Source: Hypsibius dujardini
Taxonomy: Eukaryota > Tardigrada > Eutardigrada > Parachela > Hypsibiidae
Direction: 5' to 3'
Assembly: GCA_001579985.1 (NCBI GenBank)
Contig: LRSR01013507.1
Span: 1 to 27,369, forward strand
DNA: 27,369 nucleotides
Shown: positions 11,716 to 22,350 of the stretch, piece after piece
Layout of the letters: every line of letters starts with the position of its first letter
Position numbering within the stretch: position 1 is the first letter of the stretch
Translations under genes and position numbers: made by a program
Notes under the pieces: generated by a model
The model's database searches: none
What the model saw: the letters and a program-made list of their open reading frames with translations, nothing else
Told to the model about the DNA's origin: nothing

Positions 11716-12216
11716 AAAAAATTAATTCATCGGCGAATCCCTGAAATTTGTTTTTACAAAAATTCAAATTTACGAAAACACTGGAATATTCCGTTTTGCT
11801 TGATCTTCCCCGTAAAAATGGCGATTTATCTAAATGCACTAAATATAATTATTCTGACACTGTCTTATGCCAAATTTTATTCGAAATTGATGGGCGCCAA
11901 CCAAATATTTTCGGAGATAAGGGGGCGGAGCTATAGACAGTTTTCAAAAGAACCGTAAATTCCAGTGAAGCTTTCCAGACTTAGCATACAGCTCCGCCCC
12001 CTGATGTCCGAAACATATATGGATAATGCCAATTGGTTCCAATTAAATTTGAGATGAAGGAGCACCATAATAATTATATTTAGTGCATTTCAGTAAATCG
12101 TCATTTTTCAGTGAAGATCAAGCAAAACGGAATATTCCGGTGTTTTCGTAACTTTGCAACTTCGTAAAAAAACGTTCTCGTAGATTAGCCGATGAAATAA
12201 CTTTTTTAAATCATCA
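11716..12216. mobile_element. Long palindrome 1: foldback/MITE-like element
   Basis: The block reads as one large inverted repeat. Outer arms share TTCATCGGC; further in, TTACGAAAACAC and GGAATATTCCGTTTTGCTTG occur at about 11770-11802 and, reverse-complemented, at about 12118-12150. Next come AATGCACTAAATATAATTAT and the innermost arms AGGGGGCGGAGCT (left 11919-11931; right, reversed, about 11991-12003) around a loop of roughly 55 bases. Arms are about 220 bases and noticeably diverged in the middle. No transposase frame is present. This is the structure of a non-autonomous foldback or MITE-type DNA element. I could not fix target-site duplications, so the superfamily is unassigned and the ends are approximate by about 10 bases. 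Confidence 0.82.
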
Positions 12217-13268
12217 TTAATATTGCGTTTGATATTGAGTCTAGCCTTAACTGAATTTATTTTACGCTCTCAAGCCAATGGGCACTTAGTACTTCCCTGC
12301 CCGTGTTGCTTGTCACTGCGTTTGTGGTCGTCGCTGTTGTTGGTGCTATGTATACGATCGTCCAATACAAGTAAATATGATCAAATATCTATACTGGAGT
12401 CACAGTACAGTCTGAAATATGGACGACGCGCGTGCATCAGCGACATGTAGCACTTTGACTTGTAAATCGTAATTAAAACACGCCCTGTGAATAACAAACT
12501 TTTTTATGACTTACTCGCAGATGCTGCCTTCCTGAAAACTGGTTGTTACTTCACACAAACAGAGACGAAGAAAAATTTCTCCAGTTGAGGCACAGAAGCC
12601 GACGTTCAAGATTCGAGAAAGCACGCCTGGCGTGAAGACCTCTTCCTGAACTATAAAATGTTGTATCAATATTCTTCCCACAAATTCGTCCCACGAATTG
12701 AGCCGCCCTCAGCGTGATGACTGGCTGGGTGCGCGATTAACATAGCACAACTCAGATGGCAAGATCGGCTCACAGTTGCTGATTGGGTAATGGATCGGGC
12801 AAACCTACTCGAGTCGTGGAGATTGTGGGGAAGCATTCCGATTAATTGGGAAAATGCGTCCGGATCCAAAGTATTTTAAAATTGAAATTGGCAACTTGTG
12901 GAAATAAGAATAACTCAAAAATGGCTCAAAAGAATTGAAAGATTCCACAATGTAGAGTTCGTATGCAACTTGCGTAGAATCGGAAATCTATGCAAATTGT
13001 ATACGGTAAACCAACTTAGCAATCGCGTTATAACTTCCTTATCGACTCTTTGAAAGCGCCACCGTCTTCATGCCAAATGATGCTGTTCCCAAATTTAGTT
13101 GAACATCCTCGTTGAATGGGTTCTTCATTTTGGAAGGCTTATCGGTCGTGAGCAAGACTGCACAACTAGTTTCCGCCCCGCCACTAAATAAAATCCACAA
13201 TCGAGTAACAAACATTACACATTTTTCGCTAAAGTCTTCATTGTCTGAAAGTTCCCCCTCATCTCAGC
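12217..13268. other. Intergenic stretch downstream of the SLC26 gene
   Basis: This lies between palindrome 1 and the SLC26 stop codon and should include the SLC26 3' untranslated region at its right end. Short open frames (the longest 75 codons) show no domain motif. No RNA gene, repeat or convincing exon was seen. Confidence 0.45.
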
Positions 13269-16200
13269 TTAACTCATCCCTTCATGGTCCCTCATTGCCT
13301 GCATCACGGCATCATGAACATGCATGAAAATGTGGTCCGCAGTTAGATCCTTCGAGTACTTGCACAGCGCCAGCATCTCAATCACTTCCGCTTTACAAGA
13401 GGTCAAGAAGAGAGTCATGTTCGCTGCTGCGCACTGACCAGCTAAATCTTTAACGGCCTGTACACCGTTGATGTCGATGAACGAAATACTGGAGCAATCC
13501 AAAATGACGTGTTTGATTGGTCGATCGAAATAATCATCGGTCCAAGTGGCTGCATCAGTCATCGTTGTTCCATCGGGTTTCACAGCGGTAACAAGTTCAA
13601 TTTCATCTGAAGGTTTCCGACTATTGGCATGGTGGTGCAGATGAGGCAGGTGGAGCTTGGGTAAGGTGAGGATTGGATGGTGCGGCACGTGGGGTTGGCC
13701 GTTTATGGAGGGAGTGGTTGAACTGTGGTGATTATTGACTCGTTTTGGCGCCGGATTTTGCTGTTTGTCGGGAACGTGATGTTGATTAAGATGGGTTATG
13801 GCTCGAACTTTTCGTAGGAAGTAGTCGGCATTGGCAAAGTACAGAGGTGCACTGAATCCGATGATTTTACAGCCGTCGACCTCTGCGACCTACGAAAAAA
13901 AACAATATAAATATCAAAAATTAGAAAGAGCTCCGCATACGACCTTCCCGACCATTGTTATTCTCGTAGGACCAGCCATACGACAATTTTTATTCACTGT
14001 TTCTCTCCTAGTACAACCTTTTCTAATACGACCATAATCTTCCCATTCGACGACTTTTAATTATTTGTTTCGTTTTATTCCCATGAAAAAGGTGCACTCA
14101 GTTGGCAAAAAACATGGGATTTGACGAAGATTTCTCCTGCTGGCGATTTTCCGTTTATTACCTCGGCCATGAACGTGCAAATCATTGGTTTGCACTGACT
14201 CGATTCTGCTGTCTGCATATTAACTGTGTTGGACACGCCCAACAAGTCCCCATATCCAATCATGATAGTTCTTTAACGCACGAGTATCATACTTAGTTTG
14301 TAACTCTGTCCACTCTATTAACCCTATTCTGATGTATGTGCCATTTACCTTCATTTCTATAGTTAAAACTTTACTATATAATAATGTGTTTTATTATTTC
14401 TACAGTCAGTTCTACTTCTTCTTTCCTTTCTTCCAGTTTATTTCTCTAACGGTCTTTACTATCAGTCTAATAAACTTGTTAACTATCCAACTGACGGTTG
14501 GTAGACTTAACAACTGGTCCCGGATTTTGCTTGCGAAGCAGATGCGGTCTCCTCATTTTGGATTTCAACTTCGATATAAAGGGAACTTTGGTCTTGATTT
14601 CGACTTCCAGTGGGAAATAGCAAGATTGACTGCCATCTTACTTAACGTCAATATTTGAGTTGGTAGTAATATCTCCAAGACCAAATATGTTTGGAGATTA
14701 TGGTTGTCGAGATTATGGCCGTATCACTAAAAGTCGTACAAGAAGTAAATACTAATTAAAATTGTCATGCGAGGAAACTAAAGATCGTGAAGATCGTCTG
14801 CGGAGCCCTTGCCATAAAAAATTGCAGTGTACGTGATCAAAATATGGACAATCATGATAGCCCCTCGCTGTTTTACACAATGTTCATTCGTTTTTTGAAA
14901 ATTAAATTTCCCTAACGAGGAATACTAAATTTAGTGGAGAACTGATACAACGTAATACGTCACACAGAATTTCAATGCAATGAAGCTTGCAACAAGTTTG
15001 TCAAATCCAATGCAGTTAATTAGTTCTGCTCAAGTTTGATTTTTTTGGGATTTTATTCATGCATACTGCTTGCGAGAACCAGCGTGTATGACCAACTTCA
15101 CGCTAAATTTTGTATTTGGCTCGGGTTGAAAATTACATTACAAATAATTGGGTTTAACTTTGAGTATGAAAGTAAAAATAAAATAATTGGAGTCTCCCAT
15201 GCTTGATTGTTTGCAACAGTCTTCTTGTTCAACGGGAAGATTTATCTCATAAATCTGGTTTTAACGCGACGGACTTTTTCTGGCCTGCTGGATTTGGCGA
15301 GCTTCTTCAAGATAGTCTCCGCGAGGAGTCTGCCAAGTGTGTCTCATATTTGTGTCCCATTCGACAACTTCGCCCAGCGGCCAGTTCCCCTTCTTATCTT
15401 GATAGCCCGATTGATAGCTCCTCCTATCTCGTTTGCTTGGTCTCTCCCAGCTACACTTCACGACTGCCCAGTTCAGCGACCAGATTGGACGAAAACCTCT
15501 TCTCTCTCACTAATCAAACTATCCCTACCTCAATGTATATTCGGAAGTATATAAAGCATTGTCTGCCACGTTTAGAAATATGAGTTCCTTCTCAGCCTCC
15601 ATTCATTCAAACAATTTGTTCTCTCTTGGTTTTGACCGTCTTCGACGACTGTGTTCCCCTCCGACGTTCGCAATGCCAAAAGGAATAAAACCTTTGATCC
15701 AACTAAACTGGGTTTTCGTTCTCATATTAATTATGAATAGGCTTTTAAATGTTTTGATAATTTACCACATTTCAGAAACAAATCATTACCACTGAATTGT
15801 CATTAATGCGGACTACATAAACAACAAAAAGTGTAACATTGTGAGACGGGGAAAGGAAACTGAAACGAAAACCTTTAATATATGATTTGCATAGGTCTAT
15901 TCAAGATCTAAACTCGCTATACCGCTGTAACTGAAAATCTGGCGAATTATTACATTTATTTATTGATTTCACTTTTTAAAAAATGCTGGTCCGTTAACGT
16001 GACAATCAGTTTGAAGCCGTCTTTCTGAGCTTGCAGGTTTTACGATATAAGCAGAAGTACTGACAATGTAAATATTTTTTGACTGCAATTTCCCATAAGT
16101 TTTCTTACAGATTTATAGTCGTCAACCCTCCGGTAAATGTCAGTATGCAAGGCCCGACCGAGGATTGGAACATCCGGACGCTGTGTCCGTAGCACGACGG

Positions 16201-19200
16201 TCAGCAAGCTCCAACCGACGGCCACAACCAGTCCGATGTCCACGTCCAGAATGACCACTGCCAGCAGTGATACCAGAAAGACTGACTGTAACGGGAAAAA
16301 TAAAATCTGTAATTCGTGCATCAGTTTCCAAAATGCGGGAGACAGACAAAGAGAAATGTACCGCATCCGTGGCCGAAATTTTGCCGAGCTTCCAGACAAG
16401 CCGAATTTCTTTAAGCATACCGATTAGAGCTACGGCAATAATGCAGCCTAAACACGCTTTGGGAAGAGCTTCCTGAAAATAAAAAAATGCACTCCAAGTG
16501 AATGCAAGTCCAAACTGTTAAACAATCAACATTCGTTTTGACGATCACCACCTCTCTCAAAATTAAGGAAAACATCGTGCAGATGAATGTGCCTTTTGAA
16601 TTTCAATCAGTTCATTTTCGGAATCCGGCAATTTGAATTCTTCAATGCTAAAAAATCAATAACTACGAAGTGCTGTTTTGGTCAGATGTTCTATCGAGGT
16701 CGTTCGAAATTGCTCAGAATTCTGGTATATATCGGTCCGTGTGAACAGTTCTGTGATCAAGCTGATGAATTCGAAACAAAACACGAAACAAAACATGAGG
16801 TAAGAAACTAAACATGTTAGGATGGATACGTGACGTCCTGAAGAGCTGTATTTTTATTCCTATTACAAAAAGCTGATTTTACTTGGGCAAGAATGGAGAT
16901 TTTCCCTCTCGATCGGCGTAGCTTTTTATACCAATACCTGTTCATACATCATGATTTTGCATTGGGTCTCAGACTCAAAATCACATCTGCGGCTTCAGAA
17001 AAAAATTAGGAAGACTTCCAGCGTCACTTTGTGCTATTGTTCGGGCTTGATTGATTGATTCATCAGTAGCGCCTCAAAATTTTAATAAATTTCAGAAATC
17101 CTAAATATTTTTTATAGTGTTTGTTTTAATTCGATTCTTATGATCTTGCAGAAGCATACTAAAAAACTTTAAAAAATAAGCTTACTTTCTGGAAAATATT
17201 AGTAGGGATAGAAGAATACGCATACTTCGAAACCTTACTGATGAAGCAATCAATCAAGCCTGAGACCACAGCACAAAGTGACTTTGGATGTTTTTTTTTA
17301 TTTTTTTTCCTGAAACCGCAAATGTGATTTCCAGCCTGAAATCCCAATATGAAATCACGATATATAAACAGATATTTGTGGGAGAAAAAAAACCCACGAA
17401 ACGGAAAATCTCCGTCTTCAATCGAGGAATTACTTTCGATCTTTCCTTGTTCTAGACCTACACGGAAGCTGACCGGGATTATACACAGTCAAGGGCAAAT
17501 ACAAGGTGATTCACTACCACGTGGACACGCGCGATCGGTTGTCAGAGAAACTTTGCGCAACTGATCATGTCCTTGTGGTTAGCTTAAACGAATGTGATTC
17601 AATTTAGGAAAAGTTAGCGTTCAAACAATTAAGAAAAAGCAGTCAGCCACTCCATGCAGCTTTACCCAGAAAAGGTGACCATTTTATTTTCCTCGGACGA
17701 AAAAAAGTATTCTTCTTGGTCACTGTGATTGCTCTTCCTATGCACTTTTTCGTACTTTCCTGAACGTTTGTCAATGGCCTATTAGAAAAATATCACTTCA
17801 GAGCCTAAATTGAACGACTGAGAGAACCAGGCCTGTCGATAACTTGTCCATCCGATATTAGGGAAGGTTTTTCACATGCTGTATCTTAGTATTGTTCAAC
17901 TCTAGGTTCTCAACTCGGGCAACAAATAGGCTTATTTTATAAATATTTGCACTGAAAAACTAGAAACGGGAACGAAGGAACATGAACCAACATGATTTTG
18001 ATCTGAAAGTTTTCAAAATACGTCAAAAACGAACTTTTGGCGCCATTTTTTTCATAAAAATATTTTTCATAAATCGGTCTCCGAACCAATTTGCCTTTCA
18101 GAAGGTTTTTTGTGAAGCCTATCTGTTCTGCTATGGATTGCTATAAGCCGATTTTCGAAGTAGGGTGGCTCACTTTCGTATCATTAAATTCAGTCATGGG
18201 CGCAAAATGGCAAAAACTATCAGCCAACTTCGTCCAATTTTTGTAGTCAGTGCCCCTGCCTTACAGAATAAAAATGAAAACATCCCAGTCAGGTATTTAA
18301 ACGCAAAACAGTTAGGCTTCATATAATCTGAAAAAATTTGACCAAAATAATAAAAACCATATTTTCGGTGATTTTATTAAAGTGTCCATGTGGTAGTGAA
18401 TCACCCTGTAGATTCTTGGTATCTATACAGTCCTAACAAGGTGTCATACTTACAAGGAGATTTCCGAGAAACAATAGAACAATCAGCATCAGTCCTGCGG
18501 CAAAGATGCTAACAACCTAGAAATTTTAGTATCCATGTCAGTAATCCTCATGGAGACAGATAACATCCGGACAATTTTCACCTGGCTCTCTCCTCCAACG
18601 GAGGACTGAGCAACAACCCTCCCCAGAAAGGTAGACGAGGGAAGACATTGAAAGAACCCCCCAAATATATTGCTACAACCCAACGCTCGGAGCTCCTGAT
18701 TGGGATCCATGGGATACTTATGCTTTATGGAGTACATCTTCGCGAAGGACAGCTGAATAGCGAACGATACGATGGCAATGGCAAAGGTATCCATGGCAAA
18801 GGCCGGCAGGATTGAAAGGTCAGGTACTCGGGGTTCGGGTAACCCTAATGGAATGAACCCGACAATGTCCACTTTATGGGTAGGACCCAAGTCGAGGTAA
18901 TATGATGCAAGTATGCCGAATATGACCTCAAACCAAAAGGGAGTCAAAACAATTCTGCTTTACGAACACAAATCGTTTGACGTTCACTTACGGTTAGAAG
19001 CTCCCCAGGCAGGTGAATGTGACAGGGAAAGTGGCTCTGTGTCCATTTGTTCTCGTTAAAACCGTACTTGATTACGAGGAGAAAGTTCAGGCAGAATACT
19101 GAGATGATGAGACTTGGAAAGTGGGTGTAAGGAATGGCCGAGAAGAATTCAATCCATGTCTAAACATTCGCAAATGATGGAGATTTTTAAAACCTAAACG

Positions 19201-21433
19201 AATGAAAGATCAAGGGCGAGAGAGTTGCGTACGTATATAATTTTGAAGGGCCCATTGAAATCCCTCATTCTGCGCAGTCCGAATATTGACCTTTTTTGAG
19301 AACAAAACAGATTCTTCAGAATAAACATACGCAACTTGAATGATTTTTGGCACTACGTGTCAACAAAGTAAGAGACGTTACTAGTGGTCCTGCAATCCTG
19401 TCTGCCTTATTTTAACAAAATACGCCTTACTTTAACTGACTCGTAAACACGTGCACCGCCGTCCCTGTTGTAAACCTACAAGATACAGCAGTTGTGAATT
19501 GATTTACAGTTTCCTATGTTCCTATGAAGAAGTGCTCTTTTTAATCTGTATGACCAGGGCCAGAGGCTCTTGTAGGATTAACACAGGTCGGAATCAGAAA
19601 TCCTCACGCTAGGGCCAGGGGGTTGGCGAGGGGACAAAATGCATAAATTGTTTCAATATTGGATCCAAAATTCAGCCTCTTGTCCCTGATCATTTTGAAA
19701 CTTGTAAAGGTGGGGGGGGGGTCTGATGTGCAGGACCCCGGGACTACTTTCAAGAACATCAGTTCTTCGTTCGATTTGAGATGTATTGAAGTCCAGTTAC
19801 ATGTTTCAATAAGTTCCAATAAGTTCGCTAATGACGAATAGGAATGAAAGGGTCAGTTCATTCATGAACGGTTTACTTTTGATGAAAAACAAATGTTTTT
19901 GAAGAGGCTTTGAAATCCCAGGGGACCCTTGGAAATCAGACCCTTACATCCGTACAAGTTGCAAAATGATCAGAGACAAGAGGCCAAATTTTTGGTTCAA
20001 TCTTGAAAAAAACATTTTGCTTTCTTTGCTCACCCCTTGTCCTAGGATGAGGGGTCCCGGGTTCGACCAGTAAGGAGCTTAAACGAGCCTCTGACTATAG
20101 CCATGGTATTGCCTACCCCGTCACAAGCTGGTCCGACAGGTACACGCTCATATAGCCGAGTCCAAAAGTTCCCATAAGAACCTACATCCATGAAGTACAA
20201 GAAATGTTCATCACCTCACGCCCGGCTTTCTTGGACCCGACTTCGATCCATCAGCGAACTGCGTTACGTTTACCTGCCAAATCCCAACTGCCAACGTGAC
20301 GCAAATCATCACCGCTATCCTCGATTCTAAATGCGACGTCACATCACTCTCCACGTCACTGGTCGAGGAAGCAATGCTGATATTCGCCGCGGTCAATACA
20401 GAAACCGCATGGTTAGGAAGAGCGTACTGCTGCACGACCTTACCCGTCATGATGCTGACAATTGCAAAAACACCTTAAAAACGAGGACATGAGAACATAA
20501 TTAAACCCGACCAATGACCACTGAAATTGCGTTCCTATTATACCGAATATTGTTCGGGAGATCTTTATCATTTTTCAGCAAACATACCAATGGAGACGTG
20601 CTTTGAGGAGGCCATTATCGAATAGGTGAGGGACGGAAAGAAGCTGGTATATAGGCCGTAAATAGCCGGCATTGAGGCGAGCAGTGAATAGGCCATGCCT
20701 GAAAAGCGAGTGATCAACAACATGACAGCACGATTAACGGCATGCTGGTCATATAGTGCAATTCCCTCGGGAAATTCTTAGATTGCGTTCAAAGGATCGA
20801 GCACAATTTGCTTCTCACGGTCTGGTATTCATTTCAGCTGCCAGATTATCGAACAAGAAATTACAGGCTTGTATATCAAGGTCAGTAGGGTCCCAAAAAT
20901 TCACACCTGAGGGTATGCTCATGATCCAGACAATAGAACCTGTAAGATCACCAGCATGTCTTATGCCTCTCTGAAGAAGATAATTGGAACATGATTCGCA
21001 GTACCTGAAAGGAGATCCTTTGGTAGATCGCGACGGATTTGATACTCTGGCAACCAAGAAAAAACCGAAAAGAGTCCTTTCACGGTCGCCACTAATAAGC
21101 TCCCGATTGTCGGGTGCCAGTGGCGTATCTTGGATGCCTTTCGGTTTATTCGTCGCTTGAACTTCTTCCATGGACTGTTGGCTTTGCCCACCACACGAGC
21201 CTCTTGATAATGATCAAAGCTACGAAAGGGAGAAAAATCAAAGTGGTTTGGAAGTGAAAAACTGTGTTTGCGTGGCATCCAGAAACAGCAGCAACGACCT
21301 CTTACTTGTTCTGATTAAAAATGGGTCGACTGACCACAATGTTATTGTTCGACCGTAGACTCGACCTTCGCTGAGGTGACGTCGTCGGTGCGTCATCCCC
21401 ACATGACTCGTCCTGTTTGAGGGGAGTATCCAT
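13269..21433 (-). CDS. SLC26 family anion transporter with STAS domain, 14 exons
   Basis: Exons, minus strand: 21433-21306, 21219-21005, 20939-20907, 20698-20588, 20473-20274, 20181-20117, 19475-19431, 19290-19233, 19159-18992, 18926-18582, 18516-18454, 16472-16362, 16285-16109, 13889-13269. All junctions are GT..AG and phases match, giving 779 residues. The N-terminus has VSRPIFNQNNFDHYQE and WLPEYQIRRDLPKDLLSG; then GMAYSLLASMPAIYGLYTSF, HVSIGVFAIVSIMTG, VHVFTSQLK, ASYYLDLGP, a core anion-site segment FLGRVVAQSSVGGESQ, EALPKACLGCII, VVILDVDIGLVVAVGWSLLT and RTQRPDVPILGR. The STAS domain starts at about 552 (APLYFANADYF) and resumes at VILDCSSISFIDINGV, split by a His-rich loop (606-660). 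Known: SLC26 proteins exchange or conduct chloride, sulfate, bicarbonate and similar anions at membranes as dimers. Which paralogue this is cannot be told here. The tiny exon 3 (33 nt) is supported by gap-free alignment to the family. Confidence 0.95.
13890..16108. other. SLC26 intron 13 (2.2 kb) with unresolved repeats
   Basis: The flanking exons join in frame without missing conserved residues, so no exon is needed here. Left part: a motif close to ATACGACC recurs near 13940, 13980 and 14023, and in reversed form (CGGCCATAATCT) near 14720-14735, which suggests the decayed subterminal repeats of a DNA element between about 13930 and 14750. A hairpin GTGCAAA/TTTGCAC lies at 14175-14195 and an imperfect one at 14478-14511. 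Right part: 15261-15461 has a 66-codon minus-strand open frame with an unusually protein-like sequence (GNWPLGEVVEWD), but I recognise no family. Confidence 0.5.
16892..17413. mobile_element. Long palindrome 2: foldback/MITE-like element in SLC26 intron 11
   Basis: The outermost shared block is GGAGATTTTCC (16895-16905; reversed at 17403-17413). Inside, AAATCACAT, GTCACTTTGTGCT, GGCTTGATTGATTG and TTCATCAGTA occur on the left (about 16978-17070) and reverse-complemented on the right (about 17236-17330). Arms are about 180-250 bases, clearer outside than at the AT-rich centre. No transposase frame. Ends and target duplication were not fixed. This is a non-autonomous inverted-repeat element. 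Because it is transcribed within the SLC26 intron, the pre-mRNA could fold into a long hairpin here. Confidence 0.8.
17502..18408. mobile_element. 907 bp TIR element with TA target duplication (Tc1/mariner-type, non-autonomous)
   Basis: The two ends are inverted copies of 27 bases with two mismatches. The left end begins CAAGGTGATTCACTACCAC and the right end, reversed, begins CAGGGTGATTCACTACCAC; both continue with a TGGACAC block. A TA dinucleotide flanks both ends (17500-17501 and 18409-18410), the target duplication of the IS630-Tc1-mariner superfamily. No open frame inside is long enough for a transposase, so this is a non-autonomous or heavily deleted copy. It lies in SLC26 intron 11, 88 bases from palindrome 2. 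The interior beyond the TIRs is not palindromic. Confidence 0.85.
19561..20093. mobile_element. Long palindrome 3: foldback/MITE-like element filling SLC26 intron 6
   Basis: Arms start with CAGAGGCTC (19561) and end with the reverse complement GAGCCTCTG (20093). Further in, GCCTCTTGTC, CTGATCATTTTG and GGGTCTGAT match across about 19674-19726 and, reversed, 19936-19997. The arms are roughly 200 bases and moderately diverged; a G10 run lies at 19712-19721. The element occupies 533 of the 641 bases of intron 6 and leaves the donor and acceptor of the flanking exons intact. No coding capacity. Superfamily unassigned, because no clear target duplication was found. Confidence 0.78.
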
Positions 21434-22350
21434 TAAGCTATGCTCCTCTTTCCGAGTAGCACAGAGAATTGCTGTTGTCAATGACGGATCCGCAACGAAA
21501 AAGGATTTCTCAGTTAACTGTTGTTCACATTTGTCTGTGAAGCCAATAAGCCTAATAGTTCATAGATACCAGTGTGACAAAAGGCCGGATCCGCAACTCC
21601 ACGTAATGGTATGCGCACACAATATTTAGCACAGTTAAAAATGAATTGTATTCATGGCGGTAAAATAACAGCGCTTGAAGGATCGTGAGCAAATAAATTA
21701 TTTATGAATAGCAGCCGGCATGAAGCAGCTATCAACAAGGCAATTGATGTGGGACATGTAATTTATCATTGGTCGTCTTAGCAGGTTGAGATATTCCTTA
21801 CACCTGCTGCATGCGTGCCCAAAAGTATATACTCAAAATACGTACATACACACACGGGAAGTCTCGTTTTCTACTCCAGCAGAGGACAAATGAAAGCGAG
21901 GAGCATCCGCTGTGATTGGATCTTTGATATTTTCTCGGTAGTCTCTGTCATCGCAGTTTACACAATTGTCGGTTGAGATACTGTAGAATGCGAAAATCAA
22001 TTTGCAAGGCCTTCAACCGGGCGATTGTGCAATTTGTGATGGTACTTGCTGAAAAGGGCGTCTGTTTATGGGGTTTTAATTGAAATCGATCGATAGTATC
22101 ACAGTTTAGTGGGATCTGTTCCATCTAAGCTTGAAGAAGTGAAGCGTGTGAAACATCAAGGCTAGAGCTTCCGGTTCGCCGATCCGGCAGGAGACTTTTT
22201 ATCAATCCGTTTATAGTGCGTGTGCGAACGACATGGAAGGGGCGTCGTAACGCGGAACTTATTGGTTAATTAAACGGCTCATAAAGATTACACACTACGT
22301 CCCGCTGCATCGATGATTTTCCAATGAGATGTTGTACACACAACTAGTGG
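21434..22350. other. Upstream flank of the SLC26 gene
   Basis: This sequence lies immediately upstream of the SLC26 ATG at 21433 and should carry its 5' untranslated region and promoter. The 10-mer GGATCCGCAA occurs twice (about 21486 and 21588). No confident TATA box or other gene was seen. An upstream noncoding exon cannot be excluded. Confidence 0.4.

Larger units (their letters stand above)
16473..18453. other. SLC26 intron 11 (2.0 kb) expanded by two elements
   Basis: The intron holds palindrome 2 (16892-17413) and the TIR element (17502-18408), which together make up 72 percent of its length. A short tandem of GAAACAAAACAY lies at about 16774-16797. The acceptor side (TTATTTTCAG at 16473) and donor (GTAAGT at 18453) are canonical. 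No exon is expected inside, because the flanking exons continue the transmembrane domain without a gap. Confidence 0.75.

Noticed and set aside
21221-21278. ATG at 21278 as the SLC26 start
   Set aside because: The sequence just inside it is a polypyrimidine tract plus AG acceptor. An upstream exon (21433-21306) adds the family motif VSRPIFNQ in phase.
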